Source: Chryseobacterium gleum (lineage in GTDB: Bacteria; Bacteroidota; Bacteroidia; Flavobacteriales_D; Sanyastnellaceae). From it: a DNA stretch of 9,658 nucleotides. Position numbers and translations under genes: made by a program. The notes under the pieces are model-generated. The model did no database searches and was not told the origin of the DNA. It was given only the letters and a program-made list of their open reading frames with translations. Shown one piece after another: positions 8,701 through 9,658 of the stretch (position 1 is its first letter; every line of letters begins with the position of its first letter). The stretch is taken from positions 1-9,658 of the forward strand of contig CALQJP020000059.1 of assembly GCA_943330925.2 (NCBI GenBank), read 5' to 3'.

Positions 8701-9658
8701 CTCGTTCCACATCGATGGCCCCGGCCCTGTAAATATTGGTTCTACTTACAACTTCGAGTTTCACCTGGTGCTCAACGATGCACAAGGCAACGTGATTTAC
8801 GACAACACCTGGACCACCAGCCCATTCATTGCTTGCGCATATGACCCGAACGATTTGACCGCAACACCGGTAGGCTATGAAGCACCGCATTTTGTGCTCG
8901 CAGGCGACCGCATTCAATACCGCGTGCGTTTCCAAAACACAGGCAACTTACCTGCAGAAGATGTGCGCATTGTGGGTGCGCTCGACCCCACGAAGTTCGA
9001 CCTGAGCACCTTCGCTCCGCTTTACGGATCGGCACCTTTCGTAACGTGCTTGCTCAACAACGGAACCATCGACTTTACCTTCAACGACATCTACTTGCCC
9101 GATGCTACTAACAACGAACCCGAGTCGCACGGCTTCGTGGTGTACGAAGTGCGTTTGCTTCCCGGCGTAGACCCCAATGAGGTAGTGCTGAATGAAGCAT
9201 CTATATACTTCGACAGCAATCCAGCCATTGTAACCAACGAAACCTATCACACTATTTTCGACTGCACCTCATTTACCCCGATGACCGGCACTACTTCGGT
9301 GTGTGAAGGAGAGACCATCACACTCACGGCCAATCAACCATATGTGGAAGCCTTTACCTGGACGATAGACGGTGTTGCCGGCAACGACAACAGCAGCAGT
9401 TACCAAAACATACTTGCCCCCGGTGCACATACGGTGACGCTCAACACAGCCAATCCATTGTGCAGCGAAGACCACACAACAACGGCGGTTGTGCACAGCA
9501 CACCGGAGTTGACCATGCCCGCAGACGCAGCGTTTTGTCTTTACAGCATCATCGAATTGTCGGCTACAGGCAATGGTAACATTGTGTGGACGAATGACAT
9601 GAGCAACAATGGGTTGTTTGAAGTAAACGGTTCTCAAACTTTGAATGCCACGCTTACC
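5708..9658 (+). CDS. Large secreted multidomain protein with GCTD Cys-rich repeats, probable T9SS cargo (3' end outside window)
   Basis: The frame is open from the ATG at 5708 to the last base: 1317 codons without a stop, so the gene is cut by the window edge. Domains by residue: signal peptide 1-20 (cut after SSA); a beta-rich N-terminal domain about 21-235 with SNGFISLG; GCTD repeats 1-3 (240-316); PPC-like beta-sandwich 1 (about 318-454); repeats 4-5 (457-507); Ig/PKD-like (about 508-588); repeats 6-7 (591-638); PPC-like 2 (about 640-772); repeats 8-9 (774-823); an SdrD-B-like domain (about 824-910) with the EF-hand-like loop DTNGDG at 832-837; an unnamed beta region; a DUF7619/DUF11-like domain (about 1044-1185, from YDPNDL to the IFDC region); and PKD/Ig-like modules to the end. 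Such architectures in Bacteroidota usually end in a T9SS sorting domain, which would lie beyond the edge. The likely role, adhesion or extracellular matrix, is inference; no enzyme motif was seen. Confidence 0.9.
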   Translation, partial: MKPHLLTLCAALLFAAASSAQSALDYAFSSETQGSYVPLTNDVTVFSESFDDVVSPPIEIPGFSMGGQTSSTLFIYSNGFISLGTTTGVVNYSPLTTNTNVTIISPFGSDLESVDPSSRISYSVDSLGIHVQWENVKRYNVGGESFSFQAHLLPSDSLITFVYGGMNNISFMTTYPQVGLRVGFGLWPDDIACRSVNDTGFWFPSQAGSPNAFTCAFDNDTQPFPGLTYVWENIPNMIGGCTDVTACNFNSFAMFNDGTCEYCSCQVCGCADSLACNFDANATYNVACSFDCYGCTDATATNFDLNATFNDGSCFYAGLGETCSDPFVVECGIQYTGNTEGVANDNAVAGIIGCQITIGTAGQHWYVLSVTEPQVLVASTVGPITDFDTKLHVFSSNTINACGMMNCIGGDDDFGGTLQSQLSFNAQPGVFYFIRVGGYAGLSGNYELSIDGLCTTGCTDSSACNYSASATADDGSCDYCSCNSQCGCTDITACNFNPQATIDDGSCSSSILVYISADTTICLGETIYFWSYSSAYNSTYEWTANGVVISTGSEAAVTPMTNTLIQLTASDENGCTGTDMAMVSVFACVAGCTDATACNYNPQATSPSNCDYSCLGCTDADALNFDADATVDNGSCYYEGEGTTCENPIALSCAEAWYTGVTVGVANDNTTSGSNICGSVTLGGQRWYVYEAPFTSTVTISTINSITNYDTYLKVFTGSCGNLSCLAFNDDVPGTNFQSQVVFIAQAGVTYFIRVGGFASQQGTFGLTFDCGGGCLDPQACNYQAQAPFEDGSCTYGADCFGCTDINASNYSPQAVYSEGCAYTTNITVYHDTNGDGIQQSNEPGMSNWAVYIPALNATVFTNNSGVATLNVAPNTYTIELINNSNDWMSSSPTIVTIDIPAITNASFGVIPATGEAFYAAGPYDGFWDIIHCEDGYEAGVFLNNLGTVDLTGTLTLSCDAMFTPEQDTYSSIAPDQVAAGFAQWNINAFAAGSNGIFSFHIDGPGPVNIGSTYNFEFHLVLNDAQGNVIYDNTWTTSPFIACAYDPNDLTATPVGYEAPHFVLAGDRIQYRVRFQNTGNLPAEDVRIVGALDPTKFDLSTFAPLYGSAPFVTCLLNNGTIDFTFNDIYLPDATNNEPESHGFVVYEVRLLPGVDPNEVVLNEASIYFDSNPAIVTNETYHTIFDCTSFTPMTGTTSVCEGETITLTANQPYVEAFTWTIDGVAGNDNSSSYQNILAPGAHTVTLNTANPLCSEDHTTTAVVHSTPELTMPADAAFCLYSIIELSATGNGNIVWTNDMSNNGLFEVNGSQTLNATLT
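6587..7144 (+). repeat. Duplicated block, copy 1 (repeat + PPC-like + repeat)
   Basis: GCTD unit 3, the first PPC-like sandwich and GCTD unit 4 together match the order and many residues of copy 2 at 7553-8095. Shared landmarks are G-x-G-x-TC at the start, GVANDN, the W-Y-V strand, a D-T-x-L-x-VF strand, a conserved FQSQ/LQSQ string and Y-FIRVGG near the end. This points to duplication inside the gene followed by divergence; the DNA copies differ at many codons, so it is not recent. Confidence 0.7.
7553..8095 (+). repeat. Duplicated block, copy 2 (repeat + PPC-like + repeat)
   Basis: GCTD unit 7, the second PPC-like sandwich and GCTD unit 8. In this copy the acidic stretch GGDDDFGG of copy 1 is reduced to FNDDVPG, and the closing unit begins GCLDPQACNY instead of GCTD. 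The PPC-like call rests on the strand pattern (YDTYLKVFTG, then NDD, then TYFIRVGG), not on a profile search. Confidence 0.65.

Noticed and set aside
8315..9637. Minus-strand frames (206, 100 and 122 codons) opposite the large gene
   Set aside because: The plus strand codes without interruption for recognisable domains, and these are its antisense shadows.

Overview
The window looks like chromosomal DNA of a member of the Bacteroidota, probably of Flavobacteriales type. The signs are: promoter elements of the Bacteroidota form (TTG, about 19-20 bp, TAnnTTTG) in front of genes that lack a Shine-Dalgarno site; a single-chain glycyl-tRNA synthetase; a RecQ with a long C-terminal extension; and a very large secreted protein built of the repeat and beta-sandwich modules typical of type IX secretion (T9SS) cargo. 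No phylogenetic computation was possible, so the placement below phylum is a guess.

Layout. (1) 35-1003, minus strand: arabinose-5-phosphate isomerase of the KdsD/KpsF/GutQ family (SIS domain plus two CBS domains), which feeds KDO and lipopolysaccharide synthesis. (2) 1004-1320: divergent spacer with inverted repeats and a structured leader before recQ. (3) 1321-3516, plus strand: RecQ helicase, complete, but without the zinc-binding cysteines of the RQC domain. (4) 3517-4055: 539 bp with no convincing gene between the convergent recQ and glyS. It holds three copies of a 12-bp GC-rich motif, an AT-rich patch with short alternating repeats, and a pair of roughly 30-bp inverted arms (21 bp perfect) that look like a REP/REPIN- or MITE-type element. 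(5) 4056-5600, minus strand: glycyl-tRNA synthetase. (6) 5601-5707: compact divergent spacer with one promoter for each direction. (7) 5708 to the window end, plus strand: an open-ended reading frame of at least 1317 codons. It has a signal peptide, nine cysteine-rich GCTD repeats, two pre-peptidase C-terminal-like (PPC) beta-sandwiches, PKD/Ig-like domains, an SdrD-B-like calcium-loop domain and a DUF7619/DUF11-like domain.

The genes do not form one pathway. kdsD, recQ and glyS are housekeeping genes (envelope sugar, DNA repair, translation), each in its own transcription unit. The large surface protein is the accessory part and most likely acts outside the cell in adhesion or matrix formation. 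No defence system, CRISPR array, transposase, rRNA or tRNA is visible. The least explained items are the cysteine covariation inside the GCTD repeats, the inverted element between recQ and glyS, and the near-leaderless promoter arrangement shared by three genes.
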